Assembly: GCA_963170055.1 (NCBI GenBank)
Contig: CAUJGJ010000078.1
Span: 1-64,000, forward strand
DNA: 64,000 bases
Direction of reading: 5' to 3'
Source: Halisarca cf. caerulea
Taxonomy: Eukaryota; Porifera; Demospongiae; Chondrillida; Halisarcidae
Program-made: the position numbers and the translations under genes
Shown here: positions 24,708 through 38,047 of the stretch, in pieces
Layout: each line of letters opens with the position of its first letter
Position numbering within the stretch: the stretch's first letter is position 1
Notes under the pieces: generated by a model
The model's input: only the letters and a program-made list of their open reading frames with translations
Database searches by the model: none
What the model was told of the DNA's origin: nothing

Positions 24708-27700
24708 CTAGCACCGCGCACATTCCCAGTAGACGTACATGAAGTTTCTTATATGCTGTAGGCGTATTTGTGTAGTGTTGGATATACTGGTGCTAATTCC
24801 AATATTTGGCACTAGCACCGCGCACATTCCCAGTGGACACACATGAAGTTTCTGAAGTGCTGTGGGCGTATTTGTGTAGTGTTGGATATGCTGGTGCAAA
24901 TACCAATATTTGGAACTAGCACCGCGCACATTCCCAGTGGACACACATGAAGTTTCTGAAGTGCTGTGGGCGTATTTGTGTAGTGTTGGATATGCTGGTG
25001 CTAATACCAATATTTGGCACCAGCACCGCGCACATTCCCAGTGGACACACACGACCTTTGTGAAGTGCTGTGGGCGTATTTGTGTAGTGTTGGATATGCT
25101 GGTGCTAATACCAATACTTGGCACTAGCACCACGCACATTCCCAGTGGACACACATGACCTTACTGAAGTACTGTGGGCGTATTTGTGTAGTGTATGATA
25201 TGCTGGTGGTAATACCCATATTTGGCACTTGCACCGCGCACATTCCCAGTGGACACACATGAAGTTTCTGAAGTGCTGTGGGCGTATTTGTGTAGTGTTA
25301 GATATGCTGGTGCTAATACCAAGTTTTGGCACTTGCGCCGCGCACATTCCCAGTGGACACACATGAAGTTTCTGAAGTGCTGTGGGCGTATTTGTGTAGT
25401 GTTGGATATGCTGGTGCTAATACCATTATTTGGCACTAGCACCGCGCACATTCCCAGTAGACGTACATGAAGTTTCTTATATGCTGTGGGCGTATTTGTG
25501 TAGTGTTGGATATACTGGTGCTAATTCCAATATTTGGCACTAGCACCGCGCACATTCCCAGTGGACACACATGAAGTTTCTGAAGTGCTGTGGGCGTATT
25601 TGTGTAGTGTTGGATATGCTGGTGCAAATACCAATATTTGGAACTAACACCGCGCACATTCCCAGTGGACACACATGAAGTTTCTGAAGTGCTGTGGGCG
25701 TATTTGTGTAGTGTTGGATATGCTGGTGCTAATACCAATATTTGGCACCAGCACCGCGCACATTCCCAGTGGACACACACGATCTTTGTGAAGTGTTGTG
25801 GGCGTATTTGTGTAGTGTTGGATATGCTGGTGCTAATACCAATATTTTGCACTAGCACCACGCACATTCCCAGTGGACCCAGTGGACACACATGAAATTT
25901 CTTATATGCTGTGGGCGTATTTGTGTAGTGTTGGATATGCTGGTGGTAATACCAATATTTGGCAGTAGCACCGCGCACATTCCCAGTGGAAACACACGAC
26001 CTTTGTGAAGTGCTGTGGGCGTATTTGTGTAGTGTTGGATATGCTGGTGCTAATATAAATATTTGGCACTAGCACCACGCACATTCCCAGTGGACACACA
26101 TGAAGTTTCTTAACTGATGTGGGCGTATTTGTGTAGTGTTGGATATGCTGGTGCTAATACCAATATTTGGCACTAGCACCGCGCACATTCCCAGTAGACG
26201 TACATGAAGTTTCTTATATGCTGTGGGCGTATTTGTGTAGTGTTGGATATACTGGTGCTAATTCCAATATTTGGCACGAGCACCGCGCACATTCCCAGTG
26301 GACACACATGAAGTTTCTTAACTGATGTGGGCGTATTTGTGTAGTGTTGGATATGCTGGTGCTAATACCAATATTTGGCACTAGCACCGCGCACATTCCC
26401 AGTGGACACACATGAAGTTTCTTAACTGATGTGGGCGTATTTGTGTAGTGTTGGATATGCTGGTGCTAATACCAATATTTGGCACTAGCACCGCGCACAT
26501 TCCCAGTAGACGTACATGAAGTTTCTTATATGCTGTAGGCGTATTTGTGTAGTGTTGGATATACTGGTGCTAATTCCAATATTTGGCACTAGCACCGCGC
26601 ACATTCCCAGTGGACACACATGAAGTTTCTGAAGTGCTGTGGGCGTATTTGTGTAGTGTTGGATATGCTGGTGCAAATACCAATATTTGGAACTAGCACC
26701 GCGCACATTCCCAGTGGACACACATGAAGTTTCTGAAGTGCTGTGGGCGTATTTGTGTAGTGTTGGATATGCTGGTGCTAATACCAATATTTGGCACCAG
26801 CACCGCGCACATTCCCAGTGGACACACACGACCTTTGTGAAGTGCTGTGGGCGTATTTGTGTAGTGTTGGATATGCTGGTGCTAATACCAATACTTGGCA
26901 CTAGCACCACGCACATTCCCAGTGGACACACATGACCTTACTGAAGTACTGTGGGCGTATTTGTGTAGTGTATGATATGCTGGTGGTAATACCCATATTT
27001 GGCACTTGCACCGCGCACATTCCCAGTGGACACACATGAAGTTTCTGAAGTGCTGTGGGCGTATTTGTGTAGTGTTAGATATGCTGGTGCTAATACCAAG
27101 TTTTGGCACTTGCGCCGCGCACATTCCCAGTGGACACACATGAAGTTTCTGAAGTGCTGTGGGCGTATTTGTGTAGTGTTGGATATGCTGGTGCTAATAC
27201 CATTATTTGGCACTAGCACCGCGCACATTCCCAGTAGACGTACATGAAGTTTCTTATATGCTGTGGGCGTATTTGTGTAGTGTTGGATATACTGGTGCTA
27301 ATTCCAATATTTGGCACTAGCACCGCGCACATTCCCAGTGGACACACATGAAGTTTCTGAAGTGCTGTGGGCGTATTTGTGTAGTGTTGGATATGCTGGT
27401 GCAAATACCAATATTTGGAACTAACACCGCGCACATTCCCAGTGGACACACATGAAGTTTCTGAAGTGCTGTGGGCGTATTTGTGTAGTGTTGGATATGC
27501 TGGTGCTAATACCAATATTTGGCACCAGCACCGCGCACATTCCCAGTGGACACACACGACCTTTGTGAAGTGTTGTGGGCGTATTTGTGTAGTGTTGGAT
27601 ATGCTGGTGCTAATACCAATATTTTGCACTAGCACCACGCACATTCCCAGTGGACCCAGTGGACACACATGAAATTTCTTATATGCTGTGGGCGTATTTG

Positions 27701-30700
27701 TGTAGTGTTGGATATGCTGGTGGTAATACCAATATTTGGCAGTAGCACCGCGCACATTCCCAGTGGAAACACACGACCTTTGTGAAGTGCTGTGGGCGTA
27801 TTTGTGTAGTGTTGGATATGCTGGTGCTAATATAAATATTTGGCACTAGCACCACGCACATTCCCAGTGGACACACATGAAGTTTCTTAACTGATGTGGG
27901 CGTATTTGTGTAGTGTTGGATATGCTGGTGCTAATACCAATATTTGGCACTAGCACCGCGCACATTCCCAGTAGACGTACATGAAGTTTCTTATATGCTG
28001 TGGGCGTATTTGTGTAGTGTTGGATATACTGGTGCTAATTCCAATATTTGGCACGAGCACCGCGCACATTCCCAGTGGACACACATGAAGTTTATGAAGT
28101 GCTGCGGGCGTATTTGTGTAGTGTTGGATATGCTGGTGCTAATACCAATATTTGGAACTAGCACCGCGCACATTCCCAGTGGACACACATGAAGTTTCTG
28201 AAGTGCTGTGGGCGTATTTGTGTAGTGTTGGATATACTGGTGCTAATTCCAATATTTGGCACTAGCACCGCGCACATTCCCAGTGGACACACATGAAGTT
28301 TCTGAAGTGCTGTGGGCGTATTTGTGTAGTGTTGGATATGCTGGTGCAAATACCAATATTTGGAACTAGCACCGCGCACATTCCCAGTGGACACACATGA
28401 AGTTTCTGAAGTGCTGTGGGCGTATTTGTGTAGTGTTGGATATGCTGGTGCTAATACCAATATTTGGCACCAGCACCGCGCACATTCCCAGTGGACACAC
28501 ACGACCTTTGTGAAGTGCTGTGGGCGTATTTGTGTAGTGTTGGATATGCTGGTGCTTATACCAATACTTGGCACTAGCACCACGCACATTCCCAGTGGAC
28601 ACACATGACCTTACTGAAGTACTGTGGGCGTATTTGTGTAGTGTATGATATGCTGGTGGTAATACCCATATTTGGCACTTGCACCGCGCACATTCCCAGT
28701 GGACACACATGAAGTTTCTGAAGTGCTGTGGGCGTATTTGTGTAGTGTTGGATATGCTGGTGCTAATATAAATATTTGGCACTAGCACAACGCACATTCC
28801 CAGTGGACACACATGAAGTTTCTGAAGTGCTGTGGGCGTATTTGTGTAGTGTTGGATATGCTGGTGCTAATACCATTATTTGGCACTAGCACCGCGCACA
28901 TTCCCAGTAGACGTACATGAAGTTTCTTATATGCTGTGGGCGTATTTGTGTAGTGTTGGATATACTGGTGCTAATTCCAATATTTGGCACTAGCACCGCG
29001 CACATTCCCAGTGGACACACATGAAGTTTCTGAAGTGCTGTGGGCGTATTTGTGTAGTGTTGGATATGCTGGTGCAAATACCAATATTTGGAACTAACAC
29101 CGCGCACATTCCCAGTGGACACACATGAAGTTTCTGAAGTGCTGTGGGCGTATTTGTGTAGTGTTGGATATGCTGGTGCTAATACCAATATTTGGCACCA
29201 GCACCGCGCACATTCCCAGTGGACACACACGACCTTTGTGAAGTGTTGTGGGCGTATTTGTGTAGTGTTGGATATGCTGGTGCTAATACCAATATTTTGC
29301 ACTAGCACCACGCACATTCCCAGTGGACCCAGTGGACACACATGAAATTTCTTATATGCTGTGGGCGTATTTGTGTAGTGTTGGATATGCTGGTGGTAAT
29401 ACCAATATTTGGCAGTAGCACCGCGCACATTCCCAGTGGAAACACACGACCTTTGTGAAGTGCTGTGGGCGTATTTGTGTAGTGTTGGATATGCTGGTGC
29501 TAATATAAATATTTGGCACTAGCACCACGCACATTCCCAGTGGACACACATGAAGTTTCTTAACTGATGTGGGCGTATTTGTGTAGTGTTGGATATGCTG
29601 GTGCTAATACCAATATTTGGCACTAGCACCGCGCACATTCCCAGTAGACGTACATGAAGTTTCTTATATGCTGTGGGCGTATTTGTGTAGTGTTGGATAT
29701 ACTGGTGCTAATTCCAATATTTGGCACGAGCACCGCGCACATTCCCAGTGCACACACATGAAGTTTATGAAGTGCTGCGGGCGTATTTGTGTAGTGTTGG
29801 ATATGCTGGTGCTAATATAAATATTTGGCACTAGCACCACGCACATTCCCAGTGGACACACATGAAGTTTCTTAACTGATGTGGGCGTATTTGTGTAGTG
29901 ATGGATATGCTGGTGCTAATACCAATATTTGGCACTAGCACCGCGCACATTCCCAGTAGACGTACATGAAGTTTCTTATATGCTGTAGGCGTATTTGTGT
30001 AGTGTTGGATATACTGGTGCTAATTCCAATATTTGGCACTAGCACCGCGCACATTCCCAGTGGACACACATGAAGTTTCTGAAGTGCTGTGGGCGTATTT
30101 GTGTAGTGTTGGATATGCTGGTGCAAATACCAATATTTGGAACTAGCACCGCGCACATTCCCAGTGGACACACATGAAGTTTCTGAAGTGCTGTGGGCGT
30201 ATTTGTGTAGTGTTGGATATGCTGGTGCTAATACCAATATTTGGCACCAGCACCGCGCACATTCCCAGTGGACACACACGACCTTTGTGAAGTGCTGTGG
30301 GCGTATTTGTGTAGTGTTGGATATGCTGGTGCTAATACCAATACTTGGCACTAGCACCACGCACATTCCCAGTGGACACACATGACCTTACTGAAGTACT
30401 GTGGGCGTATTTGTGTAGTGTATGATATGCTGGTGCTAATACCCATATTTGGCACTTGCACCGCGCACAATCCCAGTGGACACACATGAAGTTTCTGAAG
30501 TGCTGTGGGCGTATTTGTGTAGTGTTGGATATGCTGGTGCTAATACCAAGTTTTGGCACTTGCGCCGCGCACATTCCCAGTGGACACACATGAAGTTTCT
30601 GAAGTGCTGTGGGCGTATTTGTGTAGTGTTGGGTATGCTGGTGCTAATACCTTTATTTGGCACTAGCACCGCGCACATTCCCAGTAGACGTACATGAAGT

Positions 30701-31122
30701 TTCTTATCTGCTGTGGGCGTATTTGTGTAGTGTTGGATATACTGGTGCTAATTCCAATATTTGGCACTAGCACCGCGGACATTCCCAGTGGACACACATG
30801 AAGTTTCTGAAGTGCTGTGGGCGTATTTGTGTAGTGTTGGATATGCTGGTGCAAATACCAATATTTGGAACTAGCACCGCGCACATTCCCAGTGGACACA
30901 CATGAAGTTTCTGAAGTGCTGTGGGCGTATTTGTGTAGTGTTGGATATGCTGGTGCTAATACCAATATTTGGCACCAGCACCGCGCACATTCCCAGTGGA
31001 CACACACGACCTTTGTGAAGTGTTGTGGGCGTATTTGTGTAGTGTTGGATATGCTGGTGCTAATACCAATATTTTGCACTAGCACCACGCACATTCCCAG
31101 TGGACCCAGTGGACACACATGA
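24708..31122 (+). repeat. 17-monomer higher-order repeat with 9-bp tag, four copies
   Basis: Matching variants start at 24708, 26485, 28158 and 29935, and again at 25436, 27213, 28886 and 30663. Offsets are 1777 (17 x 104 + 9), 1673 (16 x 104 + 9) and 1777, so the second copy has lost one monomer between 27213 and 28158. The extra 9 bases are a tandem duplication of CCAGTGGAC at 25870-25887, 27647-27664, 29320-29337 and 31097-31114. Confidence 0.9.
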
Positions 31123-33889
31123 AATTTCTTATATGCTGTGGGCGTATTTGTGTAGTGTTGGATATGCTGGTGGTAATACCAATATTTGGCAGTAGCACCG
31201 CGCACATTCCTAGTGGACACACATGACCTTTCTAATATGCTGTGGGCGTATTTGTGTAGTGTTGGATATGCTGGTGGTAATACCAATATTTGGCACCAGC
31301 ACCGCGCACATTCCCAGTGGACACACACGACCTTTGTGAAGTGCTGTGGGCGTATTTGTGTAGTGTTGGATATGCTGGTGCTAATATAAATATTTGGCAC
31401 TAGCACCACGCACATTCCCAGTAGACGTACATGAAGTTTCTTATATGCTGTGGGCGTATTTGTGTAGTGTTGGATATACTGGTGCTAATTCCAATATTTG
31501 GCACTAGCACCGCGCACATTCCCAGTGGACACACATGAAGTTTCTGAAGTGCTGTGGGCGTATTTGTGTAGTGTTGGATATGCTGGTGCAAATACCAATA
31601 TTTGGAACTAGCACCGCGCACATTCCCAGTGGACACACATGAATTTTCTGAAGTGCTGTGGGCGTATTTGTGTAGTGTTGGATATGCTGGTGCTAATACC
31701 AATATTTGGCACCAGCACCGCGCACATTCCCAGTGGACACACACGACCTTTGTGAAGTGCTGTGGGCGTATTTGTGTAGTGTTGGATATGCTGGTGCTAA
31801 TACCAATACTTGCAACTAGCACCACGCACATTCCCAGTGGACACACATGAAATTTCTTATATGCTGTGGGCGTATTTGTGTAGTGTATGATATGCTGGTG
31901 GTAATACCAATATTTGGCAGTAGCACCGCGCACATTGCTAGTGGACACACATGACCTTTCTTTTATGCTGTGGGCGTATTTGTGTAGTGTTGGATATGCT
32001 GGTGCTAATACCAATATTTTGCACTAGCACCACGCACATTCCCAGTAGACGTACATGAAGTTTCTTATATGCTGTGGGCGTATTTGTGTAGTGTTGGATA
32101 TACTGGTGCTAATTCCAATATTTGGCACTAGCACCGCGCACATTCCCAGTGGACACACATGAAGTTTCTGAAGTGCTGTGGGCGTATTTGTGTAGTGTTG
32201 GATATGCTGGTGCAAATACCAATATTTGGAACTAGCACCGCGCACATTCCCAGTGGACACACATGAAGTTTCTGAAGTGCTGTGGGCGTATTTGTGTAGT
32301 GTTGGATATGCTGGTGGTAATACCAATATTTGGCACCAGCACCGCGCACATTCCCAGTGGAAATACACGACCTTTGTGAAGTGCTGTGGGCGTATTTGTG
32401 TAGTGTTGGATATGCTGGTGCTAATATAAATATTTGGCACTAGCACCACGCACATTCCCAGTGGACACACATGAAGTTTCTTAACTGATGTGGGCGTATT
32501 TGTGTAGTGTTGGATATGCTGGTGCTAATACCAATATTTGGCACTAGCACCGCGCACATTCCCAGTAGACGTACATGAAGTTTCTTATATGCTGTGGGCG
32601 TATTTGTGTAGTGTTGGATATACTGGTGCTAATTCCAATATTTGGCACGAGCACCGCGCACATTCCCAGTGGACACACATGAAGTTTCTGAAGTGCTGTG
32701 GGCGTATTTGTGTAGTGTTGGATATGCTGGTGCTAATATAAATATTTGGCACTAGCACCACGCACATTCCCAGTGGACACACATGAAGTTTCTTAACTGA
32801 TGTGGGCGTATTTGTGTAGTGATGGATATGCTGGTGCTAATACCAATATTTGGCACTAGCACCGCGCACATTCCCAGTAGACGTACATGAAGTTTCTTAT
32901 ATGCTGTAGGCGTATTTGTGTAGTGTTGGATATACTGGTGCTAATTCCAATATTTGGCACTAGCACCGCGCACATTCCCAGTGGACACACATGAAGTTTC
33001 TGAAGTGCTGTGGGCGTATTTGTGTAGTGTTGGATATGCTGGTGCAAATACCAATATTTGGAACTAGCACCGCGCACATTCCCAGTGGACACACATGAAG
33101 TTTCTGAAGTGCTGTGGGCGTATTTGTGTAGTGTTGGATATGCTGGTGCTAATACCAATACTTGGCACTAGCACCACGCACATTCCCAGTGGACACACAT
33201 GAAATTTCTTATATGCTGTGGGCGTATTTGTGTAGTGTTGGATATGCTGGTGCTAATGCCAATATTTGGCACTAGCACCACGCACATTCCCAGTGGACAC
33301 ACATGACCTTACTGAAGTACTGTGGGCGTATTTGTGTAGTGTATGATATGCTGGTTCTAATACCCATATTTGGCACTTGCACCGCTCACATTCCCAGTGG
33401 ACACACATGAAGTTTCTGAAGTGCTGTGGACGTATTTGTGTAGTGTTGGATATGCTGGTGCTAATACCAATATTTGGCACTAGCACCACGCACATTCCCA
33501 GTGGACACACATGAAGTTTCTGAAGTGCTGTGGACGTATTTGTGTAGTGTTGGATATGCTGGTGCTAATACCAATATTTGGCACTAGCACCACGCACATT
33601 CCCAGTGGAAACACATGAAGTTTCTTAACTACTGTGGGCGTATTTGTGTAGTGTTGGATATGCTGGTGCTAATACCAATATTTGGCACTAGCACCGCGCA
33701 CATTCCAAGTAGACGTACATGAAGTTTCTTATATGCTTTGGGCGTATTTGTGTAGTGTTACTTATAATGGTGCTAATACCAATATTTGGCACTAGCACCG
33801 CGCACATTCCCAGTGGACACACATGAAGTTTCTGAAGTGCTGTGGGCGTATTTGTGTAGTGTTGGATATGCTGGTGCTAATACCAATAT

Positions 33890-36800
33890 TTGGAACTAGC
33901 ACCGCGCACATTCCCAGTGGACACACATGAAGTTTCTGAAGATCTGCGGGCTTATTTGTGTAGTGTTGGATATGCTGGTGCTAATATAAATATTTGGCAC
34001 TAGCACCACGCACATTCCCAGTGGACACACATGAAGTTTCTTAACTGATGTGGGCGTATTTGTGTAGTGTTGGATATGCTGGTGCTAATACCAATATTTG
34101 ACACTAGCACCACGCACATTCCCAGTGGATACACATGAAGTTTCTGAAGTGCTGTGGACGTATTTGTGTAGTGTTGGATATGCTGGTGCTAATACCAATA
34201 TTTGGCATTAGCACCGCGCACATTCCCAGTAGACGTACATGAAGTTTCTTATATGCTGTGGGCGTATTTGTTTAGTGTTAGATATACTGGTGCTAATACC
34301 AATATTTGGCACTAGCACCGCGCACATTCCCGGTGGACACACATGAAGTTTCTGAAGATCTGCGGGCTTATTTGTGAAGTGTTGGATATGCTGGTGCTAA
34401 TATAAATATTTGGCACTAGCACCACGCACATTCCCAGTGGACACACATGAAGTTTCTTAACTGATGTGGGCGTATTTGTGTAGTGTTGGATATGCTGGTG
34501 CTAATACCAATATTTGGCACTAGCACAGCGCACATTCCCAGTAGACGTACATGAAGTTTCTTATATGCTGTGGGCGTATTTGTGTAGTGTTGGATATACT
34601 GGTGCTAATTCCAATATTTGGCACTAGCACCGCGCACATTCCCAGTGGACACACATGAAGTTTCTGAAGTGCTGTGGGCGTATTTGTGTAGTGTTGGATA
34701 TGCTGGTGCTAATATAAGTATTTGGTACTAGCACCACGCACATTCCCAGTGGAAACACATGAAGTTTCTTAACTGATGTGGGCGTATTTGTGTAAATTCG
34801 GATATGCTGGTGCTAATACCAATATTTGACACTAGCACCACGCACATTCCCAGTGGACACACATGAAGTTTCTGAAGTGCTGTGGACGTATTTGTGTAGT
34901 GTTGGATATGCTGGTGCAAATACCAATATGTGGCACTAGCACCGCGCACATTCCCAGTGGACACACATAAAGTTTCTTATATGCTGTGGGCGTATTTGTG
35001 TAGTGTTGGATATGCTGGTGCTAATACCAATATTTGGCAGTAGCACCGCGCACATTCCCAGTGGACACACATGACCTTTCTTATATGCTGTGGGCGTATT
35101 TGTGTAGTGTTGGATATGCTGGTGCTAATACCAATATTTGGCACAAGCCCCGCGCACATTCCCAGTGGACACACAAGACCTTTGTGAAGTGCTGTGGGCG
35201 GATTTGTGTAGTGTTGGATATGCTGGTGCTAATACCAATATTTGGCACTAGCACCACGCACATTCCCAGTGGACACACATGAAATTTCTTATATGCTGTG
35301 GGCGTATTTGTGTAGTGTTGGATATGCTGGTGCTAATACCAATATTTGACACTAGCACCACGCACATTCCCAGTGGACACACATGAAGTTTCTGAAGTGC
35401 TGTGGACGTATTTGTGTAGTGTTGGATATGCTGGTGGTAATACCAATATTTGGCACTAGCACCACGCACATTCCCAGTGGAAACACATGAAGTTTCTGAA
35501 GTGCTGTGGGCGTATTTGTGTAGTGTTGGATATGCTGGTGCTAATACCAATACTTGGCACTAGCACCGCGCACATTCCCAGTGGACACACATGAAGTTTC
35601 TGAAGATCTGCGGGCTTATTTGTGTAGTGTTGGATATGCTGGTGCTAATATAAATGTTTGGCAGTAGCACCGCGCACATTGCTAGTGGACACACATGACC
35701 TTTCTTATATGCTGTGGGCGTATTTGTGTATGGTTGGATATGCTGGTGCTAATACCAATATTTGGAACTAGCACCGCGCACATTCCCAGTGGACACACAT
35801 GAAGTTTCTGAAGATCTGCGGGCTTATTTGTGTAGTGTTGGATATGCTGGTGCTAATATAAATATTTGGCACTAGCACCACGCACATTCCCAGTGGACAC
35901 ACATGAAGTTTCTTAACTGATGTGGGCGTATTTGTGTAGTGTTGGATATGCTGGTGCTAATACCAATATTTGACACTAGCACCACGCACATTCCCAGTGG
36001 ATACACATGAAGTTTCTGAAGTGCTGTGGACGTATTTGTGTAGTGTTGGATATGCTGGTGCTAATACCAATATTTGGCATTAGCACCGCGCACATTCCCA
36101 GTAGACGTACATGAAGTTTCTTATATGCTGTGGGCGTATTTGTTTAGTGTTAGATATACTGGTGCTAATACCAATATTTGGCACTAGCACCGCGCACATT
36201 CCCGGTGGACACACATGAAGTTTCTGAAGATCTGCGGGCTTATTTGTGAAGTGTTGGATATGCTGGTGCTAATATAAATATTTGGCACTAGCACCACGCA
36301 CATTCCCAGTGGACACACATGAAGTTTCTTAACTGATGTGGGCGTATTTGTGTAGTGTTGGATATGCTGGTGCTAATACCAATATTTGGCACTAGCACAG
36401 CGCACATTCCCAGTAGACGTACATGAAGTTTCTTATATGCTGTGGGCGTATTTGTGTAGTGTTGGATATACTGGTGCTAATTCCAATATTTGGCACTAGC
36501 ACCGCGCACATTCCCAGTGGACACACATGAAGTTTCTGAAGTGCTGTGGGCGTATTTGTGTAGTGTTGGATATGCTGGTGCTAATATAAGTATTTGGCAC
36601 TAGCACCACGCACATTCCCAGTGGACACACATGAAGTTTCTTAACTGATGTGGGCGTATTTGTGTAAATTCGGATATGCTGGTGCTAATACCAATATTTG
36701 ACACTAGCACCACGCACATTCCCAGTGGACACACATGAAGTTTCTGAAGTGCTGTGGACGTATTTGTGTAGTGTTGGATATGCTGGTGCAAATACCAATA

Positions 36801-37630
36801 TGTGGCACTAGCACCGCGCACATTCCCAGTGGACACACATAAAGTTTCTTATATGCTGTGGGCGTATTTGTGTAGTGTTGGATATGCTGGTGCTAATACC
36901 AATATTTGGCAGTAGCACCGCGCACATTCCCAGTGGACACACATGACCTTTCTTATATGCTGTGGGCGTATTTGTGTAGTGTTGGATATGCTGGTGCAAA
37001 TACCAATATTTGGCACCAGCACCGCGCACATTCCCAGTGGACACACAAGACCTTTGTGAAGTGCTGTGGGCGTATTTGTGTAGTGTTGGATATGCTGGTG
37101 CTAATACCAATATTTGGCACTAGCACCACGCACATTCCCAGTGGACACACATGAAATTTCTTATATGCTGTGGGCGTATTTGTGTAGTGTTGGATATGCT
37201 GGTGCTAATACCAATATTTGACACTAGCACCACGCACATTCCCAGTGGACACACATGAAGTTTCTGAAGTGCTGTGGACGTATTTGTGTAGTGTTGGATA
37301 TGCTGGTGGTAATACCAATATTTGGCACTAGCACCACGCACATTCCCAGTGGAAACACATGAAGTTTCTGAAGTGCTGTGGGCGTATTTGTGTAGTGTTG
37401 GATATGCTGGTGCTAATACCAATACTTGGCACTAGCACCGCGCACATTCCCAGTGGACACACATGAAGTTTCTGAAGATCTGCGGGCTTATTTGTGTAGT
37501 GTTGGATATGCTGGTGCTAATATAAATGTTTGGCAGTAGCACCGCGCACATTCCCAGTGGACACACATGACCTTTCTTATATGCTGAGGGCGTATTTGTG
37601 TAGTGTTGGATATGCTGGTGCTAATACCAA
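33890..37630 (+). repeat. 18-monomer higher-order repeat, two copies of 1872 bp
   Basis: Rare variants such as TGTGTAAATTCGGATATG (34792 and 36664), TTTGTTTAGTGTTAG and CCCGGTGGAC recur at an exact offset of 1872 = 18 x 104. The copies are nearly identical; the ends are approximate. Confidence 0.85.
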
Positions 37631-38047
37631 TATTTGGCACCAGCACCGCGCACATTCCCAGTGGACACACACGACCTTTGTGAAGTGCTGTGGGCGTATT
37701 TGTGTAGTGTTGGATATGCTGGTGCTAATACCAATATTTAGCACCAGCACCACGCACATTCCCAGTGGACACACATGAAGTTTTAAGTGCTGTGGACGTA
37801 TTTGTGTAGTGTTGGATATGCTGGTGCTAATACCAATATTTGGCACTAGCACCACGCACATTCGCAGTGGAAACACATGAAGTTTCTGAAGTGCTGTGGG
37901 CGTATTTGTGTAGTGTTGGATATGCTGGTGCTAATACCAATACTTGGCACTAGCACCGCGCACATTCCCAGTGGACACACATGAAGTTTCTGAAGATCTG
38001 CGGGCTTATTTGTGTATTGTTGGATATGCTGGTGCTAATATAAATAT

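Noticed and set aside
30663..31415. A 250-codon minus-strand open frame, and more than a hundred similar frames across the satellite, as protein genes
   Set aside because: 104 is not a multiple of three, so the frame rotates through the monomer. In the typical monomer two minus-strand phases are closed (GTGCTAG and GTATTAG), and long frames appear only where variants happen to remove those stops. Both strands show this, and no domain or start context is maintained.
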